Source: Diatrype stigma (lineage: Eukaryota; Ascomycota; Sordariomycetes; Xylariales; Diatrypaceae). From it: 64,000 nt of DNA. Below the pieces are notes generated by a model. It was not told where the DNA came from, did no database searches, and worked only from the letters and a program-made list of their open reading frames with translations. The DNA is taken from positions 186,001-250,000 of the forward strand of contig JAKJXP020000037.1 in assembly GCA_022225965.2 (NCBI GenBank), in the 5' to 3' direction. This document shows positions 43,821 to 54,961 of the stretch, piece after piece. The position numbers and the translations under genes are program-made. Numbering within the stretch: the stretch's first letter is position 1; each line of letters begins with the position of its first letter.

Positions 43821-45533
43821 ATGGCGCCCCCGCAGAAGCGAGACAACTCCGACCCTTCATCGGCTGGTCAATCCAAGCGACGCAAGCTTGATAGCGAGCT
43901 ATCAAGCAACCCCAATACTGCAAAGGCGCGCGAGCGTGCGGCCAGATTAAGCGAAGAGCAGAAGACAGTCGAGAAGCGTAGAGCTGCTATGAAGGCCAAG
44001 CAGCGACGTGCCCGAGGAAAGTGGATGAAAGACAATCCAGACGCGAGTGACGATGAAGTGCAGCGCCAAACAACAATCATTAACCAACAGGTTGAGGACG
44101 ATCTGTAAGTATCATTTATCAGCGTACTAATCGGTGTACTAATCCCTTGTAGAAAGGCGAAAGGCGAGCATCCACTACAAGTGGCCCAGAAATATGGAAT
44201 CGCACTTACGGTTCGATCTACGAACCAGGAAGACTGGGAATCCGTCGAATGGGATGAAGGAGAAGAAGACTATCATCTTTATCAAGATGTTACCCGCGAA
44301 CGACAAGCTATTACAGCAGTTCCTGATCGGGTTATCCTGTTTGTAGATGACGTTACTGGGCTGTTTCTAAAGAAACTGGAGGCAAATCAGCCTTTGGAGC
44401 TAGGGGACGCGGAGTTTGCCACACTGCGCGAGGACGTTGCAAAGGTATTTATTCGATTATGTGTTTTATTGCTTTTTTGTTAGATAAGCTAACTGGATAT
44501 TCAGACTCTACGATCCGAATATACCCCAGTGAATGCGGATTCGGGCAACACCTTCACCCAGTTTTGTGATTGGCTTGTGCGGCAGATTGTTAAGGCTGCA
44601 CATCAACAAGTTCGTCTCCGGGGATACCCTAATTCCAAGAAGCTGAGTGAGAAATGCGCAATCCAACAGCACAAGGTATGTAAATGATTAGTACGCCGAT
44701 TAGTACGCATATTAATCTTATATAGGCTGTATCGTTGGGCCGTTATCGGTTCTGGATCAAGACATTGCAACTTCCCATCCAAGGGCTTTTTTTCAAGTTG
44801 CAATCCTTCAAACATCGACCTCGCGCTTCCTTGCAGCTCCTTCAAGAAGCAGTGACTGAATACTGCGACGATGAAGGATGGAACGCGGTGCCAGTTGAGA
44901 TCAAATCAGCCCTGCGATGTCCGAGTGTATTGCCATGGTTGACGCCCGATGAGATCAGTCTCTTGCATTTCCTATTGCAAGTGGACCTTTCAAAGCTTCA
45001 CGGATGGAAGAAGAAGTTTCCCAAGCTTAATGCTGCTTTGAAAAGACGAGCCCCCAAAGTCCGGTATGTTGCGTACTAATCCCCGTACTAATCGTCGTAC
45101 TAATCCCCGTACTAATCTCTGGCTCCATACTTGCAGTAAATTGACGCATTATCAACGCCGGCACCAAGACCGATGCTTGCCACGCCACCCATACCCACCT
45201 GTTCGTGATGCTATCTACCTTCCAACCATTACCGGAATGATCAGAGAGATAGTCGGCTGGGGCTATATGGCTCGGGATGAGAAATTCAACAAACAGGACA
45301 AGATCCTATTCCCTGGCTATGCTAAAGATTGGTCGGATACCATGGTTGGCTGGATTATCGGTGATGAGGGCCGTTTTTGCCAAAAGGGCGTAAACATGGC
45401 CATTGCACTGCTCGCAATGCCAAAGTCGACCGTAGTACCTAGCCCCTACATGGACCCGGATTCACAGCTAGATACATTGTTGCCTAGATTGAACCTAGCT
45501 GGAGGTGTCGAGGAAGACGATGATATCAACTAG
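43821..45533 (+). CDS. Unrecognised 493-aa protein carried by the hAT element
   Basis: Exons 43821-44104, 44153-44444, 44505-44675, 44726-45063 and 45137-45533, all GT-AG and in phase; 493 aa. No family recognised. Residues 1-95 are highly charged, with a basic coiled-coil-like helix (KARERAARLSEEQKTVEKRRAAMKAKQRRARGKW split here by eye) that could bind nucleic acid or histones. The middle is globular (WESVEWDEGEEDYHLYQDV, VILFVDDVTGLFLKKLEAN). The C-terminal third holds well-formed motifs such as LPTITGMIREIVGWGYMARDE and MVGWIIGDEGRFCQKGVNMA, and the end is acidic (GGVEEDDDIN). Four arrays of GCGTACTAATC units lie in or before this gene. Being carried with two H3 variants, it may be a chaperone, a DNA-binding partner or a second transposition protein; that is inference only. 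Confidence 0.78.
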
Positions 45534-45978
45534 GATATCATGTTTCTTATGGATTTGAACGAGAAAAGGCATAGCTATAGGGTTTCAGTTACTTAGCTGC
45601 TAAGTTTAATCGATTATGACAGTTATACAACGAAATGCATCGTGATTAGTACGTAGATTAGTACGCATTACTGTAACACAGGCTAACATGATTGATTTTA
45701 TCTGATTTCGTATACGTTGTAGCTATGCGATATATACGGATAACCATTTGCAAGTGGTTAACCATTCGTAAGTGGTTACCCATTGGTTTGTAGCAGTAAC
45801 CAGTGGGTAACCACTAGTAATGGATATCCACTGGTTAGTGCTACAAACCAATGGGTAACCACTGGTTTGTAGCACTAACCAGTGGTGGGAAATTGCGCCC
45901 CAGTGGTTACCCACTGACCCATAATGGTTACCCACGGTTTGAAAAAAACAAATGGGTGGGTGGTTATGGCAGACCCTA
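45534..45978. repeat. Right subterminal repeats and terminus
   Basis: After the 493-aa gene stop there is one GATTAGTACG cluster (45644-45667). From 45,722 a dense array of GGTTACCCACTGGTT/AACCAGTGGGTAACC variants follows, including near-identical CACTAACCAGTGG-type blocks, then the terminus ...TGGTTATGGCAGACCCTA. It mirrors the left array. Confidence 0.8.
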
Positions 45979-45986
45979 GCAGAGCC
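45979..45986. repeat. Right 8-bp target-site duplication GCAGAGCC
   Basis: Exact copy of 37126-37133, immediately outside the transposon end. Confidence 0.85.
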
Positions 45987-46765
45987 TATTAGTTTCAACA
46001 TCTCCAGCTGCAAGTTAAAGGGCTTATAAGTGTGCCAAGCCACTACCTGGTAGGTGCCGATCACCTAGTCATGTATTTCAAGCTCTCCTGTTGTACGAAG
46101 GTAGCGGCCAAGAGTCTCCGGACAGCTTAACGATTAGGTACAGTACGGTCGTTCCAGGAAATAAACAGTGTACTTTGCCTTAAGAATGGATTAGCGTACG
46201 GTCATTAATTTGCGCGTTAATACGGGCCCAAGGCTTATGCTGAAATGGAATATCTCCAGGGGGCTTAGGCCACTTGGCTTCCTTAAACATACCTAACTAG
46301 GTAGGTAGTGCTGGCAAGCTAAGAGCCATGTATACTGTACGTAACAGTGATCCAGCAAACTGTAAGGGAAGGTAGAGCAGTCCGCAGACTTTTGGTCGCT
46401 ACCTTCGTAGCCCCTAACTATATCACGTTCTCCGATTCTAGCCGATTGCGGCCATGGGTGGCCAATGATATGCTAGCACTTCCCAGCTTGTAACCCATTA
46501 GCCCCCAAATTATTGGCCACCGTCCTTGCCTTCAATGTACATACAACTTTGGAAGATAAGATAGGACTCGATCTTCCCCTTGGACGATTAGCATGATGGA
46601 GTGATTGAGCAGATTATTCCTACCCACCAGCCCATCTACACTTACATGCACCTACCACTACCATTCTACCTTTCCATCCCAGAATCTCGGCGTCGAGAGT
46701 CGAGCAATATCCATTGTCGGCAAACTCGGGCCCGCCAAGTTGACGGTTAGCGAGCCGGCGTGACT
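45987..46765. other. Intergenic, promoter of lip5
   Basis: Host flank right of the transposon. No gene seen; short ACTAGGTAGGTAG patch at about 46,296-46,308. Confidence 0.5.
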
Positions 46766-48112
46766 ATGGCATCTTCCTCGGCTTCGTTGCAGCGCCTTCG
46801 TGCGCCGCTGCAGCGTGTATTGACATCGTCCTTTCCCGTCAGCGCCGCCCGTGCATATGCCACCATCCCAACAAATCCACCTGAATCGTCGAGTAAAGCC
46901 CCCGGCGGCGGCGGCGGCGGCAGCGGCGGCAGCACAACAGCCTCGGCCACGAAACCGACCCGCCGACCGACATATTTCAAAGACACTACAATCGCAACGC
47001 TCGACGAATTCATCGGGGGCTCATCCCCAGCATCGTCCGCGTCCCCCGCCGCTTCCCTGCCCGCCAACGAGGCCTACGAGCTCCAGACGGTCGAGGTCGG
47101 CCCGGCGTCGAACCGGCGCACCATCACGCGGCTGCCCGAGTGGCTGAAGACGCCGATCCCGGCGGGGAACAGCAACTACAAGAAGATCAAGGCCGACCTC
47201 CGGGGGCTGGGCCTGCACACGGTGTGCGAGGAGGCGCGGTGCCCCAACATCAGCGACTGTTGGGGCGGCAGCGACCGGAGCGCGGCGACGGCGACCATCA
47301 TGCTGATGGGCGACACGTGCACGCGCGGCTGCCGGTTCTGCAGCGTCAAGACGAACCGGGCGCCGCCGCCGCTGGACCCGCACGAGCCCGAGAACACGGC
47401 CGAGGCGCTGGCCCGGTGGGGGCTCGGCTATGTCGTGCTGACGACGGTCAACCGCGACGACCTGCCGGACGGCGGGGCCCGCCATTTCGCCGAGACAATC
47501 CGCCGCTCCAAGGCGAAGCGGCCCGGCCTGCTCGTCGAGGCCCTGACCAGCGACTTCTACGGCAACATGGACGCCGTGCGCGTGGTGGCCTCGAGCGGCC
47601 TCGACGTTTTCGCCCACAACGTCGAGACGGTCGAGGCGCTGACCCCCTACGTGCGCGACCGGCGGGCGACGTTCCGGCGCAGCGTGCAGGTGCTTGAACA
47701 CGCCAAGGCGTCGCGCGAGGGCCTCGTCACCAAGACCAGCATGATGCTGGGGCTGGGCGAGCAGGAGCACGAGGTCGAGGACGCGCTGCGGCAGCTGCGC
47801 CAGGCGGGCGTCGACGTCGTCACCTTCGGCCAGTACATGCGGCCCACCAAGCGCCACCTCAAGGTCGAGAAGTACGTCACGCCCGACGAGTTCGAGGCCT
47901 GGCGCCGCCGCGCCCTCGACATGGGCTTCCTGTACGTCGCGAGCGGCCCGCTCGTGCGCAGCAGCTACAAGGCCGGCGAGGCCTTCATCGAGAACGTGCT
48001 GCGGAAGCGGGCCTCCGGGGCGAGTAGTCGGGGAACCGCTGCCGCTGCCGCCTCCGATGGGGACATGGCTCAGAAGCTCAAGGTGGCGGCTGCCATGGAA
48101 GAGACTATGTAA
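46766..48112 (+). CDS. lip5: Mitochondrial lipoyl synthase
   Basis: Radical-SAM enzyme that inserts two sulfurs into octanoyl groups of lipoate-dependent dehydrogenases in the mitochondrion. Single exon, 448 aa, GC-rich. The N-terminal 35 residues are a presequence ([21 protein letters not shown]...ARAYA), followed by a low-complexity Gly/Ser linker. The auxiliary 4Fe-4S cluster is bound by C-x4-C-x5-C ([12 protein letters not shown], Cys154/159/165). The radical-SAM cluster is C-x3-C-x2-C (CTRGCRFC, Cys185/189/192). The C-terminal RSSYKAGE holds the conserved serine ligand. [21 protein letters not shown] and [12 protein letters not shown] are all in place. The start is the ATG after a GTGACT triplet pair. 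A 388-codon antisense frame is a GC-rich shadow. Confidence 0.97.
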   Translation: MASSSASLQRLRAPLQRVLTSSFPVSAARAYATIPTNPPESSSKAPGGGGGGSGGSTTASATKPTRRPTYFKDTTIATLDEFIGGSSPASSASPAASLPANEAYELQTVEVGPASNRRTITRLPEWLKTPIPAGNSNYKKIKADLRGLGLHTVCEEARCPNISDCWGGSDRSAATATIMLMGDTCTRGCRFCSVKTNRAPPPLDPHEPENTAEALARWGLGYVVLTTVNRDDLPDGGARHFAETIRRSKAKRPGLLVEALTSDFYGNMDAVRVVASSGLDVFAHNVETVEALTPYVRDRRATFRRSVQVLEHAKASREGLVTKTSMMLGLGEQEHEVEDALRQLRQAGVDVVTFGQYMRPTKRHLKVEKYVTPDEFEAWRRRALDMGFLYVASGPLVRSSYKAGEAFIENVLRKRASGASSRGTAAAAASDGDMAQKLKVAAAMEETM

Positions 48113-48800
48113 TGACCTACGTAAAGCGAGGATCGGTGAAGTAGGTCTGGGACTCGGACAAACATGAGGAGGCAGCTTCCCCTTCATACTCTACGGTTAT
48201 GGTCCCATCCTAGTTGTACCACACACTCACACACTCACTTGCATGCATGTATATCGGACTATAACTTGACCTTTACATTGGGAAGCATTGGATTGGCTGG
48301 CGCACGTAAAGGAGAAAGCATATTTATCACTGGGCGGCTGGACTAGAGGTAGTGGGTTTTGGGAACCCTTTTCAACAAGGGCCATAAACATATAGTTGAC
48401 TACACAGCATGGTTGTATGCTTACTTGTCATGTATATTGCGAAACGTTTTTCAGGGATATGATATCTAGACTATCTTGACACCACACCAGATATAGGCCT
48501 GAGGTGGTTATGGTCCAGGCTACTGGGGTATTCGGAGAATGCCGTTTGGTTACTATGTCTGTGACGCCGGCGCTGATTGATTGCCACCCTTCATCATATG
48601 ATATCCGTCTCCGTATTGGATGGCTCGTTCATGATGCTTCTCCCGTCGCTGACTCGTTGACAGATCGAACATATTCTAGTCCTTGTGACCACAGGATCAA
48701 TGGAACGGATAGCCGTTGACTTTGGCTATTTGTACGAAGTACATTTATTCCGTAATATATCACGTGAAAAAGCCGTTGTTCTTTCGTCTCTTTAATGGCA
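48113..48800. other. Intergenic
   Basis: 3' flank of lip5 leading into the AT-rich block; no gene seen. Confidence 0.55.
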
Positions 48801-49899
48801 GGACATGAATTTCTATAATTAGATTATTACGAACATCACGTGATGCTGGGTATTGATCGCCCAAGACGGGAAGATCTCCAGCGTGGCGCAGCCCATTTTA
48901 GGCAGACAGATAACTTCCCAGCATTCCAAATTGGTCGTGCCTTGTAGAAGTCCTAAATGTAGGACTTTACTTATCTCAGAAATAAACGTTTTTCTGGGCC
49001 AGCTGCGTTACGCGCAGCCCTATATCATTTGACCAATAATTCTGCTAATAGACTTTAGCGGTAATTTTAGTATGATTTAAACCATCCCGAATATTTCCCG
49101 TATATATTAGGGTACGTATCTGCAAAATAGCCCAAAAAAGACGTTTAAAACGGCGATCCGAAAAAAGGCTGCATTACGCTGAAAATTTGGTATAAACGGA
49201 ATTTTCCCTTTTATTCATTATATCATTTTTTAGCCATAACAAATCGTATAAAAAATTTAAATAAAGCCCGAAAATTACAGCTTATACGGCTTTTTAACGA
49301 ATCTATTTTAATATTTTTACGCCTAATATGTTATAAATTCGTATTTAAAAAACGAATAAAAGCACTTATGCTAAAACTTTTTTCGCTAACGATTTTCCAT
49401 AAGCTTTTAATAAAAGAAATCCTATTTAATTAAAACTTCGAAAATATATACTTAAGGTTATTTTTTAATAACGGAAACCATTTAAAAAATAATAGGAATT
49501 CGTTTTTATAAGCGTTTTTAATAATTCTTATAAATAACCGATTTGTTATTATTTAAAAATCATTTAAGGCTTTGATATAACTTATTAATACGATTTTTTA
49601 ATTAAGACGATTATTAAAAGCTTTGCGATTTTATTTTTAAAATATAAGTCGCATTTTAATACGTTAAATCTCCGATTTTTAAGAAAATCGAAAAGCAATA
49701 CCATATCGTCGCTTTTTAATAATTATAATCCGGCCCTAAATTTGGCCTAAATTAAGCAAAATGAATTCCTGGGCTTTTTAATAAAAAAACAAATCCGTAT
49801 TATAATTAATAAACTTAATAAAAACTAAAATTCCGTAAGCGAAACTGGAAAAATCTTTTTAAAGCGTTATAAGTAAATCGTTAAATATACGGCAAATCG

Positions 49900-51560
49900 A
49901 ATTAATATTTAGCAAATTTTTATTGCTAATATTATTCGAACGATTATCGGTACGGAAAAAATTAAAAATAATCAAATTAAGGCTATTCGACGATTAATAT
50001 ATTTTAAAAGCGATATTATTTTTATCGCTATTATCGGTTATAATAAAAATGCCATATTATAAGCCTTTATAGCTATTATTGGGTTAATTATTATTTAAAT
50101 CGTTCCGTTAACGAAGCTAAATAAGATTTAAATTAATTCTATTAAAAAGAAAGTTCCGGGATTTATTTTTATATTCGTTAATTTAAATACGTTTTTTAAG
50201 GTTAATTATAAAGCGTAATATATTAATATTTCGAATTAACTTTAAATAAAACCGTTTTATTTAAAAGAATATCCAAAACGCAAAATATTTTTACGTATTC
50301 CTAAATCCCGAATAGCTTTTTTATTTAAGATTTAAAACGGTCTTAAAAAGTTCCGAATTCCATAAATTTATCGGCTTATTTGCAATCGACGAGCTTTACG
50401 TTATAAAAAAATGGCATACCTTTCGTAAAGACTTTACTTATTTATATACCGCACGATTTTTCCTTTTAAAAAGCCTTTTTTAATTTGGTTATATAGCTAT
50501 TTTGAATTAAAATAATTAGGAATATATCCTTTAATACGCCGGATTTAATACGGACGTAAACATTATTCGTATTTCCGTTAACCGATTCGAAATTTCCTTA
50601 ATGATTTAACCTTTTTTTCGAGGATTTATTAAGGACTATAAACGACTAGAATTCCTTTTCGAAAACGTAAGCCCTTAAGTTATACGAGCCATTTCGAAAA
50701 TAATTATTTATATAAATAATAAGTCCCAATTATTTGCGGTTCGTTTTTATTTTATTAATTACCTGGTATTAAAATATGAATTTTCCAAACCTATTATTTA
50801 GGAAATTATTATAAAATACGACGCAAATATTCGTTTAATCGATAAAGACCGAATTTTCGACCAATTTTCTTAAAAGAATAATACCGGCAGGATTATGCTT
50901 ATTACGATTTTTTTCGAAATAGGCCTTAATATTCCTAATATTCGAAAAATCGTTTAATTTAACCTGCCTTTAAATACGAGCCTTTTGGATATTTAGCAAT
51001 GCGTTAAACGTATAATAAAAAAGCAAATAAGTTAAGAAATTGCGTATATTTTTATTCCGTATTGGGCGTTCGATAATTTGGGCACTTTAAAGAGCATATC
51101 GAAAATTTTTCGTTTTAAGCTTCGCCGTCGTTAAATATAAGCTTAATTAATATAAATTCGATTAGTATACGTTTTTCGAATTAATAGTGGTTTACGTAAA
51201 ATAACGTTAATTAAAAGAAATAACGACGATAATGCAGCCAATTAAGCAAATAACGTTAATTAAGTTAATAACTTGGCTTTTTACGATTTTGCGATAAAGC
51301 AACATAACGATTTACGCCTTATTTTTTCCGAGATTTCGCAGAACTTATTCGAAATCGATAATAAGGTAAAATAATCGAAACAAAACGAAGCCAATAAATC
51401 GAAACTAAATTCCGTCGTTTCTGCGTTTTTTAATTTAAGCTGCTTTAAAAAGTCGATTCTTAAATATTTTTAAGAACCTATTAATAATCCCGACCTCGAA
51501 TATAAACGACCGGTCGAAATAATTTATTATTGCAATGCTTATAATAACGATCTCGGTAAA
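49900..51560 (+). pseudogene. RIP-mutated RecQ-type helicase relic
   Basis: In three forward frames one can read helicase motifs through stops. At 50,023 IAIIGYNKN is a mutated P-loop (from a TGYGKS-like original). At 50,368-50,420 FIGLFAIDELYVIKKWHTFR preserves the DExH box (AIDELHVI...W...FR) of RecQ enzymes. At 50,828-51,000 IRLIDKDRIFDQF is followed by GRIMLITIFFEIGLNIPNI and NLPLNTSLLDI, matching RecQ motifs V and VI. Near 51,480-51,560 ECN/YCN residues resemble the C-terminal Cys region. In-frame TAA/TAG replace Gln/Trp codons. Such RecQ genes are often repeated in fungal genomes, including telomere-linked helicases; which type this was cannot be settled by eye. Confidence 0.65.
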
Positions 51561-52401
51561 ATTCCGTTTTTCGAGTTTCGAATTAAGGCCTTTTCGAATA
51601 AGCCGTAAGCTAATTCGTTTTTCGGCGTCGCTTTAATGCTTTTATCGATTTAATGCAAAAATTAAGCTTAAAATCTTGCTTTTAATATTTAATACGACCT
51701 TATAAGGAAATTCTTTTTAAATTCGAAACTTTAATATGCTATTGCTAAGTAATTCTTTTCGAAAAAACAATATTTGCCGTTTTTTAATGTTAACGGTTTT
51801 ATTAAAAAGGTACCCGAATTATTTATTTAGAAATATTTCGATAAGTATGGCTTCGTTTTAGTAAATTTCTGCATCCAGTCGATTTTTATCGTTTGATAGC
51901 GCTGGGAAGCCAAAAAGAAAAAGATGAAATAAAAACGAAAAGCAAAAAAGTAAGCTGTTTTTTTTTTTTGGTTCCGGCAAGCCGTAAAGCTATAAATAAG
52001 GACGTATCGTTTTTTGTTATCCGAATCCGTTAGGCTTAATAATTTAAGTAGCTTAAAAGTTAATATAAGGAATTAATAATTATTAAGATTAATCGACGAG
52101 AAAAATTAACGGTTTAATAAGAAAAATTAACGGTTAATTAACGAATAATATCGATGTTACGTATTATATAAGTTTTATACGTAAATAAGGCTTTTTTAAT
52201 AACGTTATGTTAATTCCTTTTTTATTTAATTCTTATTGCAGCCAAAGAAAAAATTTAGGTTATTCAAAACGTAAGCAATAGCATCGCCCTTTTTTTTTTT
52301 CTTTCGTCGTCTTTATCTCTTAAAACAAATTCAGCAAAAGCACGCGGGCGTATAATATCGCCGCCGTTCTTTTTCCCTTTTTCGCCTTTCTCGACGACCT
52401 G

Positions 52402-52600
52402 ATTATTATCGTTATTATCGTCGTTATTTTCGTTATTATTATCATTATTATTTTCGTCGTCGTTATTATCGTTATTATTATTATTATTGCTGTTATTATT
52501 ATTATTGCTGTTATTATTATTATTATTGCTGTTATTATTATTATTATTGTTATTATTGTCGTTATTATTATCGTTATTATCGTCGTCGTTATTTCCTTTG
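52402..52600. repeat. (GTTATT)n / (ATT)n microsatellite
   Basis: About 190 bases of ATT triplets with scattered GTC, CGT and GCT variants. Simple-sequence expansion inside the RIP-degraded block. Confidence 0.85.
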
Positions 52601-53406
52601 TATTTTTAAATTTTCCGTAATATATGAAGGCTTAAAAATAAGAACTTTTCTAACTTAACGCGGATTTTCTTATCGTAAGTTCTATATTTTATTTATATAT
52701 TTATCCTTATATATTAGCATTATTTTTGCCTATATTAATACATATTATAAGAATTACGTATTTATGGAAGTTTTTAAATTAATAGCGACTTAAAACAAAA
52801 ATTTACGTAATTTATAAATTATCGAGGCGTTAATAAGTAATTAATGACATTTTAAATAATTATTAACCGCAACATTTTTTTTTAGCTATTATATAAATAG
52901 TTAGCATAAGCTTATTTAGTTATTCCAATATAAACGTTTTATAAATTTCGATTATTTTGGCAGCAAATATAGAATTACCGAATAAGGCCCGAAACTTATA
53001 GCAACGCTGCCTTAAAATTACGATTACGGTTAGCAGTACCAAAGGAAAAATTAAAGTCCCTTCGTTTGGAATTGCCGGCTTTATATTATAAAGGTCTTTA
53101 AACCGGAAGATCCAATAAAGAAGCAAACGAAAGGGCAATTGGCCGAATAATCTAACGGCGGCGGACGATCTTATAAACTATCCGGACAACTTCTTATGCT
53201 ATTTCGGGGGCTATATATTACTAATTAAATATATTATATATAGGCAAATCTGAATAGCTTTAATTATATACCTTAGGGCTTCGGTATAGCGCCCGATTTC
53301 TTTAGCTTTTTGGCCGGAAGCGGCAAAGGCGAGGGCGAAGGCGATGGCAACGGCGACAACGACGGAATCTCATACGGGTCTTAAGAACCTAAGGGGCGAG
53401 CAGCAA

Positions 53407-53407
<1 letters not shown>

Positions 53408-53448
<41 letters not shown>

Positions 53449-53575
53449 TATTATTATTATTATTATTATTATTATTACTGCTGCTATTATTTTTATTATT
53501 ATTATTATTACTGCTGCTGTTATTATTATTATTGCTATTGCTTTTATTTTTATTATTGCTGCTGTTATTATTATT
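53408..53575. repeat. (AAT)n followed by (ATT)n, self-complementary
   Basis: 13 AAT triplets (53408-53446) are followed directly by about 10 ATT triplets (53449-53477) and further ATT/GCT triplets to 53,575. The two arms are complementary and could form a long hairpin. The poly-leucine open frame seen here is an artefact. Confidence 0.85.
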
Positions 53576-53589
53576 AAATAAATCCAGAA

Positions 53590-54605
53590 TAAATTTGCTG
53601 GTTATATTTTATATTAATGTATTATAACATACCGAATCGTAAATTTAAAATGAAATTATTAGTTATATTTTACGTTAATATATTATAATATATTAATATA
53701 AATGGATTTATTAATTATTTATTAATTATATATTTTTTTAAACTTTAAATTATAATATAACTATTAATATAATTAAATATAATATATTTAATTATTTCAT
53801 TTTATATAATATTATTATATTTATATATATATATATTATTTTTATTATATATTAATATATTATAACATTTTAATACGAAATATAACTAGTAAATGTATTT
53901 ATATTAATATATTATAATATACTAATACGAAATATAAGCAGCAAATTTACTTTGGATTTACTTATATTAATGTATTATAATACATTAATACGAAATATAA
54001 GTAATAGATTTATTCTGGATTTACTTATATTAATGTATTATAACATATTAATACGAAATACAAGCAGCAGATTTATTTTGGATTTACTTATATTAATATG
54101 TTATAACATATTGGCATAAAATATAACCAATAAATTTACCTATATTAATGTATTATAATATACTGGCATAAAATATAGCCAGCAGATTTATTTATATTAG
54201 TATATTATAATATACTAATACGAAATATAAGCGGCAAATATATTTATATCGGTATGTTATAACATACTGGCATAAAATCCAATTAATAAATATATTTATA
54301 TCGGTATGTTATAATATATTAATACGAAATATAAATGGCAGATATATTTATATCGGTATATTATAATACATTGGCATAAAATCCAATTAATAAATATATT
54401 TATATCGATATATTATAATACATTAACATAAAATCCAATTAATAAATATATTTATATCGATATATTATAATATATTGGCATAAAATCCAATTAATAAATA
54501 TATTTATATCGGTATATTATAATACACTAATACGAAATACAAGCGGCAAATATATTTATATCGGTATATTATAACATATTAATACGAAACTATAGCATAA
54601 TATAT
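53590..54605. repeat. 52-bp minisatellite with palindromic core
   Basis: About 14-16 tandem units, mostly 52 bp, a few 63 bp by an extra TGGATTTACTT-like insert. Each unit contains a near-palindrome such as GTATATTATAATATAC, then AATACGAAATATAAG or GGCATAAAATCCAATTAAT, then AAATATATTTAT. Two unit types (tail AATACGAAATATAAGCGGC versus GGCATAAAATCCAATTAAT) are interspersed, which indicates higher-order amplification. Confidence 0.85.
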
Positions 54606-54961
54606 ACATATTCGGTTAATATAAAGGCAAATGGATATTTAATTAACTTAATTAATTAATTTGTTATTATTATTAATGCCTATAACGCCTATTAGCCTTT
54701 TCCAAGTAACCTTATCGTAAGTCGTTAATTATAATTCGTTAATTAAGCAAAAAAAAAATCCCTTAATCCGTAAAATCAAAAATCCTTAGCTTTAGCTTTA
54801 TTAACTATATCGAATAAACGTTTATTCTTATTATTTTAATCGATAATATTATCGTTAGTTTTTTCCGTTACGTTAATTTTAAGAATAATACGTTAATTAA
54901 TTGCATTAATAAGCTTAAATATAATATCGTTAAAATCGATAAGTTTTTAAAATAAAAGCTA

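Larger units (their letters stand above)
37451..45667. repeat. Dispersed 12-bp GCGTACTAATC repeat family (12 clusters)
   Basis: Twelve clusters of two to four head-to-tail 12-bp units occur only inside the transposon: 37451-37480, 37881-37917, 38307-38330, 39703-39726, 40687-40722, 41487-41510, 43014-43035, 43784-43807, 44122-44145, 44686-44709, 45071-45117 and 45644-45667. The core is GCGTACTAATC (reverse GATTAGTACGC). Nine clusters sit in coding-region introns, one just before the start codon of the 493-aa gene (likely a 5' leader intron), and two at the outer borders of the gene block. In sense orientation the unit carries TACTAAT, the ideal branch-site sequence; in antisense it carries TTAG, a ready 3' splice site. 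In the last transposase intron (39699-39750) the acceptor AG lies inside a partial unit. Function unproven. Confidence 0.9.
37134..45978. mobile_element. hAT-superfamily DNA transposon with two histone H3-like cargo genes
   Basis: 8,845-bp element. Its limits are set by perfect 8-bp TSDs (GCAGAGCC) and imperfect terminal inverted repeats. The left end reads TACGCCTTGCCGTGGGTAAC; the right end, reverse complemented, reads TAGGGTCTGCCATAACCACC. They share TA at the tip and TGCC at the same offset. Both ends carry dense subterminal arrays of a GGTTACCCACTGGTT-type motif. Inside are four spliced genes: an H3-like protein (minus), the hAT transposase (minus), a second H3-like protein (plus) and an unrecognised 493-aa protein (plus). 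Most introns hold tandem GCGTACTAATC units. All four genes are open with no RIP-like stops, so the element may be autonomous and recently active. Confidence 0.9.

Noticed and set aside
37451..45667. Regularly recurring GATTAGTACG repeats considered as a CRISPR-like array
   Set aside because: Units are tandem without spacers of fixed length, lie in introns of a eukaryotic element, and clusters are hundreds of bases apart.
37134..45978. Starship-type giant element hypothesis
   Set aside because: No DUF3435 tyrosine recombinase captain is seen; the transposase, 8-bp TSD and size fit hAT.
47021..48187. 388-codon minus-strand open frame
   Set aside because: It is the GC-rich antisense shadow of lip5, which has full family motifs on the plus strand; the antisense peptide shows only Arg/Gly/Pro-biased sequence.
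53445..53627. Poly-leucine open frame
   Set aside because: Translation of an (ATT/TTA)n microsatellite, not a gene.
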